Positions 42,237 through 51,025 of a stretch of 64,000 bases of DNA are shown here, in pieces. The notes under the pieces are model-generated. The model ran no database searches, was not told the DNA's origin, and saw only the letters and a list, made by a program, of their open reading frames with translations. Source of the stretch: Corynebacterium glucuronolyticum DSM 44120 (lineage in GTDB: Bacteria; Actinomycetota; Actinomycetes; Mycobacteriales; Mycobacteriaceae); assembly GCF_030440595.1 (NCBI RefSeq), contig NZ_CP047452.1, positions 186,001 through 250,000 on the forward strand, read 5' to 3'. Position numbers and translations under genes: made by a program. Every line of letters begins with the position of its first letter. Position 1 is the stretch's first letter.

Positions 42237-43927
42237 TCGACGAACCCCTCTCCCGGCCGCCACGTCTTCGTCACTGCAATGTTCGTGGCGGCGTTGTTGG
42301 TCTCCACGTCGGCGACGCGGACATAGTCCATGACGACCTGCTCGCGGCTCAGGTGCGCAATGCAGTAGCCGTGGGCGTCGAAGTCGAGGTGCTTGACCCA
42401 CGGGTTCGCGCCGGTGAGCACGTCTTCGACGAGGAGACTCGTGGAGTTGTTCTCAGGGTGGTAGCTGCCGAGGTAGCTGGTGAGGATCTCGTCGACGTTC
42501 GGTGCGGAGATGGAGGTGCACACCATCTCGGCGCCGATCTCCTTGTCGTTCCAGATGACGGAGTTTGCCCACTCGGAGTGGATGTCGCCGGTGACGACGA
42601 AGGTGTTGGCGGACGTGTGGGAGAGGAGTTCGAGCAGCCGGTCGCGGTCGGCGGCGTAGCCGTCCCACTGATCGGAGTTGACGGCCATGCCGGTGGTGCG
42701 CTGGTCGACGAAGTTCAGCGCGGCGTTGGCGGCGGGGTCGCCTTCGACGGTGAGGATCTTCATGGGGCTGAGCATGACGGAGTTGCCGAGCACGTTCCAC
42801 GCGGCGGTGGAGGTCTCCAGCACGTTCTTGAGCCAGTTGAACTGTTCGCTGCCGAGCATCGTGCGCTCGGGGTTGGCGAAGTTGGCAGCGTCGGTCTCGG
42901 CGTCGCGGTAGCTGCGCAGGTCCATCATGGTCAGTTCCATGAGGTCGCCGTATTGGAAGCTGCGGTAGATGTGCCGTTCGGGGCTGTCCATGGTGACGCG
43001 GACGGGCAGCCATTCGAAGTAGGCCTGTTGTGCGTTGTCGCGCCGGGTGGTCCACTTGCCTTCAGCAGGGTCGTCGGTGTGGTTTTCCGCGCCGGCGCTC
43101 CACGAGTTGTTGGCTGTCTCGTGGTCGTCCCAGGTCACAACCCACGGTGTGGAGGCGTGGGCGGCCTGCAGGAAGGGGTCGGTGCGGTAGGTGCCGTAGC
43201 GGATGCGGTAGTCCTCGAGCGTGGTGATTTCCCATTGCGGGTGGTGGACGCGGCTGATCCCGGACTTGCCGGCGTATTCGCCGGTGGCGTATTCGTAGAT
43301 GTAGTCGCCGAGGAAGACGACGAGGTCGAGCTCCCCGTTGTAGCCGCGTTGCGCCATGTCGCGGTAGGCGGAGAAGTAGCCGCATTCCCAGTTCGCGCAG
43401 GAGGCGGTGGCGAAGGTGATCTCCTCGGGGGAGGAGTCGTAGGCGGGGGCGGTTTTGGTGCGGCCAATCGGGGACGTTGCCCCGCGGTGGTCGCCGTCGA
43501 GGACGATGAAGCGGTAGTAGTAAATCGTCTCGGGGCGCAGCCCCTTCACGTCGATGTGGACGGTGTGGTCGTGCTCGGCGGTGGCGATGGCGGTGCCGGT
43601 GCCGATGATGTCGGTGAAGGCGGTGTCCGTGGCGATGTCCCAGCGTACGGTCACGTCGGGGCCGAGGCCGGAGCCGGGGAGGCTGTCGCGGTCGGGGGTG
43701 ACGCGGGTCCACAGGATGATGGAGTCGGGCAGCGGGTCGCCGCTGGCGACGGAGTGGAGGAAGGGCAGTCCGGCGCGCGAGGCTTGGTTGTAGAGGTCTA
43801 GCGGGGCGATGGACTGTTCGGAGGGGCCGTGTTGTGCGACGGCGGTGGAGGCAACGGCGGTGCCTGCGGTGATAAGCGCGGAGTACGCCATGAAGCGGCG
43901 GCGCGACAGAGTATTTTCGCTCGACAT
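42233..43927 (-). CDS. phoD: PhoD-type alkaline phosphatase/phosphodiesterase, Tat-exported
   Basis: A 564-residue enzyme hydrolysing phosphomonoesters or diesters outside the cell, using Fe/Ca in the family. Tat signal: LSRRRFMAYSALITAGTAVA. An N-terminal beta domain (PhoD_N, about residues 50-150) precedes the metallophosphatase domain. The latter has FATASCANWE, VVFLGDYIYEY, VVTWDDHETANN and VVTGDIHSEWAN, covering the metal ligands. It faces three metallophosphoesterase genes across a 220-bp divergent region with possible PhoR-type repeats. Confidence 0.93.
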   Translation of the reverse strand: MSSENTLSRRRFMAYSALITAGTAVASTAVAQHGPSEQSIAPLDLYNQASRAGLPFLHSVASGDPLPDSIILWTRVTPDRDSLPGSGLGPDVTVRWDIATDTAFTDIIGTGTAIATAEHDHTVHIDVKGLRPETIYYYRFIVLDGDHRGATSPIGRTKTAPAYDSSPEEITFATASCANWECGYFSAYRDMAQRGYNGELDLVVFLGDYIYEYATGEYAGKSGISRVHHPQWEITTLEDYRIRYGTYRTDPFLQAAHASTPWVVTWDDHETANNSWSAGAENHTDDPAEGKWTTRRDNAQQAYFEWLPVRVTMDSPERHIYRSFQYGDLMELTMMDLRSYRDAETDAANFANPERTMLGSEQFNWLKNVLETSTAAWNVLGNSVMLSPMKILTVEGDPAANAALNFVDQRTTGMAVNSDQWDGYAADRDRLLELLSHTSANTFVVTGDIHSEWANSVIWNDKEIGAEMVCTSISAPNVDEILTSYLGSYHPENNSTSLLVEDVLTGANPWVKHLDFDAHGYCIAHLSREQVVMDYVRVADVETNNAATNIAVTKTWRPGEGFVD

Positions 43928-43980
43928 ATTTTTTGACCCTAGGACCTCCCGCGCGCGTCTCCCCGCTCGTTGGCCAAAAA

Positions 43981-43997
43981 TTCACCTGGGTTTCATG
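43981..43997 (-). promoter_or_regulatory. Direct-repeat element upstream of phoD
   Basis: Plus-strand TTCACCTGGGTTTCATG, i.e. TTCA repeated with an 11-bp period (TGAA repeats in the phoD direction), 54-70 bp before phoD. Tandem TGTGAA-like repeats with 11-bp spacing are the style of site bound by PhoP/PhoR-class response regulators. The identification is by pattern only. Confidence 0.35.
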
Positions 43998-44056
43998 TAG
44001 CGGGGGGAGCGCCTGGTGTTTTATACGGCGTTTAACGGGGGTAGTGGAACGTAAAG

Positions 44057-44073
44057 TTCACTGGCTGGTCACA
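44057..44073 (+). promoter_or_regulatory. Direct-repeat element upstream of the metallophosphoesterase cluster
   Basis: TTCACTGGCTGGTCACA: TCAC twice with an 11-bp period, 75-91 bp before the first metallophosphoesterase gene. It mirrors the element near phoD across the same divergent region. Confidence 0.35.
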
Positions 44074-44147
44074 CGGGGGTCATGGTCTGGCCATGTACTG
44101 TTCCTAGGCTGTATGCGAACTGTGAAACGTATTAAAAAAGGTGTGCT

Positions 44148-45716
44148 GTGTCTATTTTTCGTCTGGTTTCTGCATCGGTCGCCGCCGTCTCTTTGGCGTT
44201 GACCGGCACGTATGTCCTCGCGCAGCCGGAGGGTTCCGAGCCCACGCCTGCCACCCACGTCGGCACCGGCCCGCAGACCTCGGTGGTTCTCCAGCCGGGC
44301 GCGAACGGCTCCGAGGTGATCATCAACTGGCAGACTGTGGGGTCGGCCCCCGAAAAGGTCAAGGTCACTGGCCCCACCACCATGCTTGTCGACGCTTCCA
44401 TCCCGGCCAATGCGCAGATCCTCACCCAGCCCCGCACCGCCACGGTGACCGGGCTGGAGCCCGGCACGCAGTACACGTACCAGGTCGGATCCGACGAGAC
44501 GGGCTGGAGCGACGAGTACTCGTTCACCACCGACGACGGCGATGGGAACTGGAACTTCCTCGTCTTCGGTGACCCGCAGATCGGCACCAACCTGGAGCTG
44601 GAGAGGACGCAGAAAAACTGGCTGGCCACCGTCGATTCCGCGACCGCCGATGTGCCCGATGCTTCCCTTCTTGTTTCCGTCGGCGACCAGGTCGAGGGGT
44701 GGGGATCTCCGCTGGACCAGCACCGCCTGCTTCTCGAGGCGCCGCAGGTGACCGGGCTGCCCCTGTCCACCATCCCCGGTAACCACGAGACGTACTCCGG
44801 CGCGATGGAGTTTTACAAGTCCTTCTTCAGCCACCCGAACCAGGAAGAGGACATCCAGGACTACTACTACGAGAAGAACAACGTCCTGTTTATCGGCCTC
44901 GATACGAACAACACGAACTGGCCGCGCCACGAGGACTTCCTCCGCGAGACGATCGGTGCGCACGGCGATGCCAACGACTGGATCGTCGTCATGCTGCACC
45001 ACGCGCCGTTCTCTCAGGGTTCGCACGTGAGCGACAACGATGTCACGGGTGTCCGCACGGTCCTGGCCCCCGTGTTCTCCGAGCTTGGCGTCGATGCCGT
45101 CCTCTCCGGCCACGATCACATCTACACGCGCTCCCACCTCATGGAGGGCGATAAGCCGGTGCTTTCTGCTACCCCTCCGCGCCGCGGTGACCGCCTTGAG
45201 CCCACCGATAACCAGGTCCTCTACATCACCTCCACCTCGACAGGTGCGGGCAAGTACTACGATTACCATGACAAAAACGGTGCCTCCGTTCCGAACGCCC
45301 GCATGGAGCACGTCGACGTTTTCAACCACCCGGCCTACGACTGGACCGCCTACTGGCGTCAGGACTACGACCCGGATTACCTGAAGGTGCAGGTCACCCC
45401 GCAGGAGCTGACGTTCACCACGTACGATGCGGATCAGCCCTACGTCATCGACAAGGTGACCATCGTCAACAACGATGCCCCCAAGCCGGACAAGACCACC
45501 TCCACCCCGGCCACGACGAGCACCAACACCAAGACCAGCACGAACACGAAGACATCGACGACCACCAACACGTCGACAAGCACGACAACCCGCACCGAAG
45601 AACCGCAGGCCGTGGGATCCTCCGAGGGTGCCGCGATCGCCTCCATCGTCATCAGCGCCCTCGGCATCATCGGTGCCCTGCTCGGCGCTGCCATCAACCA
45701 GTATCTAGGAAGGTAA
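44148..45716 (+). CDS. Surface-anchored metallophosphoesterase, paralogue 1
   Basis: A 522-residue exported purple-acid-phosphatase-like protein. A signal peptide (to LAQPEG, about residue 27) is followed by a fibronectin-like N-terminal domain (GPQTSVVLQPGANGSEVIIN to YTYQVGSDETGW). The metallophosphoesterase domain has all metal motifs: FGDPQIG, VGDQVEG, GNHET, MLHHAPF and SGHDHIYTRSH. A Thr/Ser/Asn-rich linker (STNTKTSTNTKTS) and a C-terminal helix (AIASIVISALGIIGALLGAA) tether it to the envelope. GTG start. It is the first of three tandem copies and the only one with a Thr-rich stalk. Confidence 0.9.
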   Translation: MSIFRLVSASVAAVSLALTGTYVLAQPEGSEPTPATHVGTGPQTSVVLQPGANGSEVIINWQTVGSAPEKVKVTGPTTMLVDASIPANAQILTQPRTATVTGLEPGTQYTYQVGSDETGWSDEYSFTTDDGDGNWNFLVFGDPQIGTNLELERTQKNWLATVDSATADVPDASLLVSVGDQVEGWGSPLDQHRLLLEAPQVTGLPLSTIPGNHETYSGAMEFYKSFFSHPNQEEDIQDYYYEKNNVLFIGLDTNNTNWPRHEDFLRETIGAHGDANDWIVVMLHHAPFSQGSHVSDNDVTGVRTVLAPVFSELGVDAVLSGHDHIYTRSHLMEGDKPVLSATPPRRGDRLEPTDNQVLYITSTSTGAGKYYDYHDKNGASVPNARMEHVDVFNHPAYDWTAYWRQDYDPDYLKVQVTPQELTFTTYDADQPYVIDKVTIVNNDAPKPDKTTSTPATTSTNTKTSTNTKTSTTTNTSTSTTTRTEEPQAVGSSEGAAIASIVISALGIIGALLGAAINQYLGR

Positions 45717-45722
45717 AACAGT

Positions 45723-47255
45723 ATGTCATTGCGCACGATTGCGGCCGCGGGCCTGACCCTCAGTCTCCTTGTCACCACCCCGGCGTACGCTGAGACGACA
45801 GACCTCTTCCTCGGCGTTGGATCCGACGAAACCAGCGCCAACCTGAACTGGTACATGCCTTCCAAGCAGCAGCAAAAGGTGCAGGTCAAAGACGCTGCGG
45901 GAAAGGTGACCACCGTCGACCCCAGCGAAGTTACCCTGACGAGTACGAACGCCGAATACGCCGCTAAGGCGACGCTCACGGGGCTCGCGCCCGGTTACTC
46001 CTACCGCGTGGGTTCCGACGAGGACGGGTGGACAACGTGGTACGACCTCACCGTGCGCCCCCAAACCGACAGCTGGAACTTCCTCTTCTACGGCGACCCC
46101 CAGATCGGCGCGGGCAACCTCGCCACGGACGCCGAGGGCTGGAAGAAAACGCTCGCCACCTCCACCGCCGCGCACCCCGACACGGCCTTCCTCGTCACCG
46201 CGGGTGACCAGGTCAACTACGCCCTCGCCCAGGACCAATACGAGGCCTTCTTCGCCCCCGACCAGCTGCGCACCTACCGCCTGGCGGTACAAAGCGGCAA
46301 CCACGACAACGACATAGTCGCCTTTGCCCGCCACTTCAACCTGCCCAACGCCAGCGGCTACAACTACTACTACGAATACAACAATGCGCTGATCGTCGCG
46401 CTGGATTCCAACAGCATCGATTACAATGGGTTGGCGAACTTCCTGCGCACAGCCGTGGCCAAGGCCGGCGGTGGCAAGGACTGGATCATCGTCACCTTCC
46501 ACCACCCGCCCTACGCCCACAGCTGGCACGCCTTCGAGGCGAAGCCGAAGGAACTCGCCCAAAACCTCGGCCCCGTCCTCAGCGACCTCGGCGTGGACCT
46601 CGTCCTCAACGGTCACGAGCACATGCACACCCGCTCCCACCTGATGAGCGGTACGACGGCGCGCCCCACCGATTCCACCAATCTCACCCCGCGTGGCAAC
46701 GAGGTCCTGTACTACACGGCCAACAGCTCCTCCGGCTCCAAGTTCTACGACTTCGCCTCCTCCGGCGCCGCCCGCCATCCGGGCATGACCTTCGAGCAGT
46801 CCGTTGCCGAGGGCCTCGTCCGCCCCGAGGTTGCCTACTGGAACCAGGACGGCACGCCGGATTACACCAACGTCGAGGTCACGCCCACGAAGCTCACCCT
46901 GACCACCTACAACGTTGACGACGGCTCCGTCGTCGACACGGTCACCCTGAACAAGACCGTGCTTCCGCCACTGCCGGAAAACCCGGGTTCGATGACCGAG
47001 CTTCCCGAGGACCCGGCCCCCACGCCTCCGGCGGACCACGAGACCAAGGTGGAAACGGAAACCGTCGTGAAGACGGAAACCAAGGTCGAGACGGAGAACG
47101 AAACGGTCATCAAGACGGAGACCATCACCCCCGACGCCGAGCAGACACCTCTGCAGCTGGCGGCGATCATCACCCCGATCATCTCGATCCTCGCCATCCT
47201 CGGGTCGGTGGCGTGGACGCAACGCGACCAGATTATTCACCTGTTAGGTCTGTAA
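45723..47255 (+). CDS. Surface-anchored metallophosphoesterase, paralogue 2
   Basis: A 510-residue sister of the preceding gene: signal peptide ending at AYA-ET, fibronectin-like domain (VGSDETSANLNW), and metallophosphoesterase motifs YGDPQIG, AGDQVNY, GNHDND, TFHHPPYAH and NGHEHMHTRSH. A Pro-rich stretch then a Glu/Thr/Val/Lys repeat (VETETVVKTETKVETENET) precedes the C-terminal helix LAAIITPIISILAILGSVAW. The stalk is acidic and probably helical, unlike the Thr-rich one of copy 1. GGAAGG lies across the stop of copy 1. Confidence 0.9.
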   Translation: MSLRTIAAAGLTLSLLVTTPAYAETTDLFLGVGSDETSANLNWYMPSKQQQKVQVKDAAGKVTTVDPSEVTLTSTNAEYAAKATLTGLAPGYSYRVGSDEDGWTTWYDLTVRPQTDSWNFLFYGDPQIGAGNLATDAEGWKKTLATSTAAHPDTAFLVTAGDQVNYALAQDQYEAFFAPDQLRTYRLAVQSGNHDNDIVAFARHFNLPNASGYNYYYEYNNALIVALDSNSIDYNGLANFLRTAVAKAGGGKDWIIVTFHHPPYAHSWHAFEAKPKELAQNLGPVLSDLGVDLVLNGHEHMHTRSHLMSGTTARPTDSTNLTPRGNEVLYYTANSSSGSKFYDFASSGAARHPGMTFEQSVAEGLVRPEVAYWNQDGTPDYTNVEVTPTKLTLTTYNVDDGSVVDTVTLNKTVLPPLPENPGSMTELPEDPAPTPPADHETKVETETVVKTETKVETENETVIKTETITPDAEQTPLQLAAIITPIISILAILGSVAWTQRDQIIHLLGL

Positions 47256-47329
47256 AATTCACCTGCTAGTAAGCGTGGAATTCTACGCTTGGTTCGTCCC
47301 CATTTTCTACCCCAAAAAGGATGTACACC

Positions 47330-48745
47330 ATGCGTTTTCTCGCACTAGCCACCACCGTTGCAACGACCGCGGCACTCGTCACCGCCCCGGCTTACGCCGC
47401 CGATAAGGGCATCGACGACGTGTTCCTCGGCATCGGCACCACGAACACTTCCGCTAACATTTCCTGGACCTCCACCACACCCGCGACCGACCAGGTCGTT
47501 GAGGTGAAGGACGGCGAGACCGTCGCCGCGAAGACCGATACCACCGCCTTTAACGGCATGTACGGTGTCGATGCCGAGCTGACCGGCCTCACCCCGGGCA
47601 AGGCCTACTCCTACCGGGTCGGCTCCGACACCGCCGGCTGGTCCGACTGGTACACGTTCACCCCCGAGGCGGAGAGCACCAACTGGAACTTCCTCTTCTA
47701 CGGCGATCCGCAGATCGGCGCCTCCAAGGGGAAGAAGGACGATCCGGCCCTGTGGAAGCACACGGTGGACACGACGGTGAAGAATAACCCCGGCACCGAT
47801 TTCCTCCTCACCGCCGGCGACCAGGTCAACGCCGACCGTTCCGCCACCGAGGAGCAGAAGGAGGCGGAGTACGACGCCTTCTTTGCCCCCGCTGCGATGC
47901 GCCAGCTGCGCACCGCGGTGCAGGACGGCAACCACGACAAGCGCTCCCTCGACGCCTTCCACACCCACTACAACCTCCCCAACGCGGAGGATCAGAACTA
48001 CTACTTCACCTACAACAACGCCCTCATTATCTCCCTCGATACGAACATTGAGGACACGGCGCTGCACACCGAGTTCATCAAGAAGGCCATCGCCGCTCAC
48101 CCCAACACGGACTGGGTCATCGCCACCTTCCACCAGCCCCCGTACGCCCAGAGCTACCACGCCTACGAGGACAAGACCACGTGGCTGCGCGACGAGCTCA
48201 CCCCCGTCCTCTCCGAAAGCGGTGTTGATCTCGTGCTGTCTGGCCACGAGCACATCTACGGCCGCTCCCACCTGATGAAGGGAAACACCCCGGTCAAGCA
48301 GGATAAGCAGGCGGCTCCCGGCGACACGCTCACCCCCGCCGACGGTGAGGTCCTCTACATCACCGCCAACTCCGCCACCGGTTCCAAGTTCTACGATTTC
48401 TCCACCGCGATCGATGAGCAGCACCCGAATCTCACGTTCGAGGATTCCGTGGCCAAGAACATGCTCGGCCACGGCACCGCCTACTGGAACCAGGATTACA
48501 CGCCGGACTACACCGACGTGCAGGTGACCCCCACCTCCCTCAAGGTCATCACCCGCAACGTCGATGACAATTCGGTTGTCGATGAGGTCACGCTCAACAA
48601 GGCCTCCACGGGGCTTTCCGACGCCGAGCTCGCCGCGGCCATCGTCGTCCCGCTCCTCGCCGTTCTCGCTGGATTGGGTGCGCTCATCGCTCAGTTCATC
48701 GAGCCGATCCGTGCGCAACTGCGCGCCTGGGGTCTCCCAGTCTAG
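47330..48745 (+). CDS. Surface-anchored metallophosphoesterase, paralogue 3
   Basis: A 471-residue third copy: signal MRFLALATTVATTAALVTAP (cleaved after AYA), fibronectin-like domain, and motifs YGDPQIG, AGDQVNAD, GNHDKR, TFHQPPYAQ and SGHEHIYGRSH. In the fourth motif the second His of the HH pair is Gln. It lacks any stalk, and the catalytic domain runs almost directly into the C-terminal helix (LAAAIVVPLLAVLAGLGALI). The start at 47330 is chosen because AAAAGG would abut the in-frame ATG at 47321 but sits well for 47330. The 74-bp gap before it may hold its own promoter. Confidence 0.88.
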   Translation: MRFLALATTVATTAALVTAPAYAADKGIDDVFLGIGTTNTSANISWTSTTPATDQVVEVKDGETVAAKTDTTAFNGMYGVDAELTGLTPGKAYSYRVGSDTAGWSDWYTFTPEAESTNWNFLFYGDPQIGASKGKKDDPALWKHTVDTTVKNNPGTDFLLTAGDQVNADRSATEEQKEAEYDAFFAPAAMRQLRTAVQDGNHDKRSLDAFHTHYNLPNAEDQNYYFTYNNALIISLDTNIEDTALHTEFIKKAIAAHPNTDWVIATFHQPPYAQSYHAYEDKTTWLRDELTPVLSESGVDLVLSGHEHIYGRSHLMKGNTPVKQDKQAAPGDTLTPADGEVLYITANSATGSKFYDFSTAIDEQHPNLTFEDSVAKNMLGHGTAYWNQDYTPDYTDVQVTPTSLKVITRNVDDNSVVDEVTLNKASTGLSDAELAAAIVVPLLAVLAGLGALIAQFIEPIRAQLRAWGLPV

Positions 48746-48749
48746 GTCG

Positions 48750-50537
48750 CTACCAGATCGTCACTCGCTCCTCCGGGGCGAACCCGTCTTCCACGTCGAA
48801 CGCCTCGTAGAACTCGTCGATGTTCTTGGGGATGACGCTGCAGCGGAACTCGGAGGGGGAGTGCGGGTCAATGGCCAGGAGCTGCGCCGCCATCTGCGGG
48901 CGCGTCTTCTGGCGCCAGGACATCGCCCATGAGCGGAAGAAGCTCTTGAGGTCGATGTCCTCATTGTTGTCGGCGGCCCACTTCTTGTACGCCACGAGCG
49001 CAATGCCGAGGCCACCGAGGTCGCCGATGTTCTCGCCGAGGGTGAGCTCACCGTTGACACCCGGGGTCTCCGTGCCCTCCAAAGCGATCGGCACGAGCCC
49101 CTGGAACTGGCCGACGAGCTTGGCCGTCAGCTCCTCAAACGCGGCGCGGTCCTCGTCGGTCCACCACACGTTGAGGTTGCCGTGGCCGTCGTAACGCGAG
49201 CCCTGGTCGTCGAAGCCATGACCGATCTCGTGACCGATGACCGCACCAATTCCCCCAAAATTCTCAGCGGGGGAGTGGGTGGGCGAGTAGAACGGCGCCT
49301 GCAGGATCGCGCCGGGGAACGTGATGTCGTTGACGGTCGGGTTGTAGCAGGCGTTGACGGTCTGCGGTGTCATGACCCACTCGCCGCGATCGTACGGCTT
49401 GCCCAGCTTGGACAGGTGGTAGTTGTGGGAGTTGAGGGCGAGCGCGCGGGCGTTGCCCAGCACGTCGTCTTCCTGCAAAGAAACATCGTATTCACGCCAC
49501 GTGTCGGGGTAGCCGATCTTCGCCGTAAACTGCTCCAGCTTGGTCAAAGCTTTCTCCCGCGTAGCCGACGTCATCCATGGCAGGCCCGAGATGCGCTCCC
49601 GGTAGGCGGCGAGCAGGTAGTCGACGAGTTCGAGCATGTCCTTCTTGCTGGACTCCGGGAAGTACCGGGCGGCGTACAGTTTGCCCAGTTCGAAGCCGAG
49701 CCCCGATTCGACGAACCCGAGGGCGCGCTGCCACCTGTCGCGCTGCTTCTCCGAGCCGGCGAGGACGCGACCGTAGAAGTCGAAGTTTGCAGCCGACAGC
49801 TCGTCGGAAAGCATTCCAGCGCACGAGGAGATGATGTGCCAGACGGCCCACGCGTGCCACTTCGCCTCCGGAAGCTCCGAAAAAGCCTCTTCGAGGTGGG
49901 TGAGGTAGCTCGGCTGGCAGGCGATGACCGTCTGGTTCTCAAGCCCCATGGTGCGCAGCATCTGCTGCACGTTGGTGCCCAACGACGACAGCTCCACCGG
50001 GTTGAACGTCTTCACCGCATCGCGGCAGGCGACATTGTCCCAGTGCCCGCGCGCGAGGTAGTGCTCAACCTCAAGCACATCGGTGGCCGACTCGCTGCGC
50101 CCCGCCAACCCCAGCATCCGCTCCACGTGCTTCTCGTACGCGGACAGCGTCGCAGCGTGTTCCGGCGCGTGGTAGTACGCCTCGTCGGGAAGCCCGAGTC
50201 CCGCCTGGACGATGTAGGCGATGGACATGTCACTGTCGGCCGACTTCTCCACGAAAAACGACGCGGGTGCCGTGATCCCGATTGTGTCCAGCTCGCCGAG
50301 AGCCTCCGGCAGCGGCTTGTCCAAGAGGTCGAACGGCAGGTCATCAACCGATCCGCGGTGGTTCATAAACGAGCGGTAGGCGGTGCCCACCAGCCCGTCG
50401 TCGCCCTCCGCGAGCTCCTTACACTGCTTCAGGGAGTCGAGCCGCAGCTCCTGGAACGTGCCCCACGACGCGTACTCGGCGGGGATGTCCGTCTCGCGGT
50501 ACCAATCCCCGTTGACAATCTCGAATAAGTCCTTCAC
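48750..50537 (-). CDS. pepO: M13-family zinc metallopeptidase (neprilysin/PepO type)
   Basis: A 595-residue oligopeptidase with HEIGHGFDD (HExxH), the third zinc ligand in GENIGDLGG (ExxxD), and SWRQKTRPQ near the end. The substrate motif usually read NAYY is NACY here (VNACYNPTVNDITFPGAILQ). There is no N-terminal membrane anchor, so it should be cytosolic. GTG start with AGGAG nearby. The next gene starts 26 bp away on the other strand. Confidence 0.92.
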   Translation of the reverse strand: MKDLFEIVNGDWYRETDIPAEYASWGTFQELRLDSLKQCKELAEGDDGLVGTAYRSFMNHRGSVDDLPFDLLDKPLPEALGELDTIGITAPASFFVEKSADSDMSIAYIVQAGLGLPDEAYYHAPEHAATLSAYEKHVERMLGLAGRSESATDVLEVEHYLARGHWDNVACRDAVKTFNPVELSSLGTNVQQMLRTMGLENQTVIACQPSYLTHLEEAFSELPEAKWHAWAVWHIISSCAGMLSDELSAANFDFYGRVLAGSEKQRDRWQRALGFVESGLGFELGKLYAARYFPESSKKDMLELVDYLLAAYRERISGLPWMTSATREKALTKLEQFTAKIGYPDTWREYDVSLQEDDVLGNARALALNSHNYHLSKLGKPYDRGEWVMTPQTVNACYNPTVNDITFPGAILQAPFYSPTHSPAENFGGIGAVIGHEIGHGFDDQGSRYDGHGNLNVWWTDEDRAAFEELTAKLVGQFQGLVPIALEGTETPGVNGELTLGENIGDLGGLGIALVAYKKWAADNNEDIDLKSFFRSWAMSWRQKTRPQMAAQLLAIDPHSPSEFRCSVIPKNIDEFYEAFDVEDGFAPEERVTIW

Positions 50538-50563
50538 GTGATTTTCTCCTACAATCGGGTGGC

Positions 50564-51025
50564 GTGCAATACAAGTTACAACCTACCGTAGGTGTCTTCG
50601 GCATCGTGGCGGCATTGGTGTACCTCTTCGCCCCCGCGTTACTCCCGAAACTTTTCGACGAACCGTACCGCGAACCCGTCACCATCGGCGATGATATCGC
50701 CCTGCCCGACAGCCCCTCGTGCGAACTCGACTTCGGCACGGGCCTGCTCACCGGGTACAAGTGCGGCCCCGACTTCGTCCGCTCCGAGGAAATCGGAGAG
50801 GTTAAAGACCCGAAACTCGCCGCCCGCCGCATGTGGGAAGCAGAAATGTTGCTCCCCACCGAGGCGGAACCCGTCACGGAAGGTAACGTAACCATGCTTC
50901 GCGACGGCGACACCGCCGTCCTCCTCGCCCCCACCGGCGACAAAGACGGCGTCTACACCGTCGCCATCGCCTCCGGCATTCTTATCGACCCCACCCTCAA
51001 CGCCCTCCAGGCGGTGAACGTATAA
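50564..51025 (+). CDS. Membrane-anchored protein of unknown function
   Basis: A 153-residue protein: one N-terminal helix (PTVGVFGIVAALVYLFAPAL) then a soluble domain with CELDFGTGLLTGYKCG and VTMLRDGDTAVLLAPTGDKD. It begins at GTG with TACAAT (50552-50557) seven bases upstream and no Shine-Dalgarno, so a leaderless mRNA is likely. It abuts the PrsW-like gene with no spacing and is probably co-expressed. No family recognised. Confidence 0.72.
   Translation: MQYKLQPTVGVFGIVAALVYLFAPALLPKLFDEPYREPVTIGDDIALPDSPSCELDFGTGLLTGYKCGPDFVRSEEIGEVKDPKLAARRMWEAEMLLPTEAEPVTEGNVTMLRDGDTAVLLAPTGDKDGVYTVAIASGILIDPTLNALQAVNV

Noticed and set aside
42353..43801. 482-aa plus-strand ORF opposite phoD
   Set aside because: It is an antisense shadow caused by high GC3: Val/Gly/Ala-rich, with no motif, while phoD on the other strand has full catalytic motifs. 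The same reasoning removes the long antisense ORFs over amn (25259-26587) and the phosphoesterases (45726-47240, 47345-48718).
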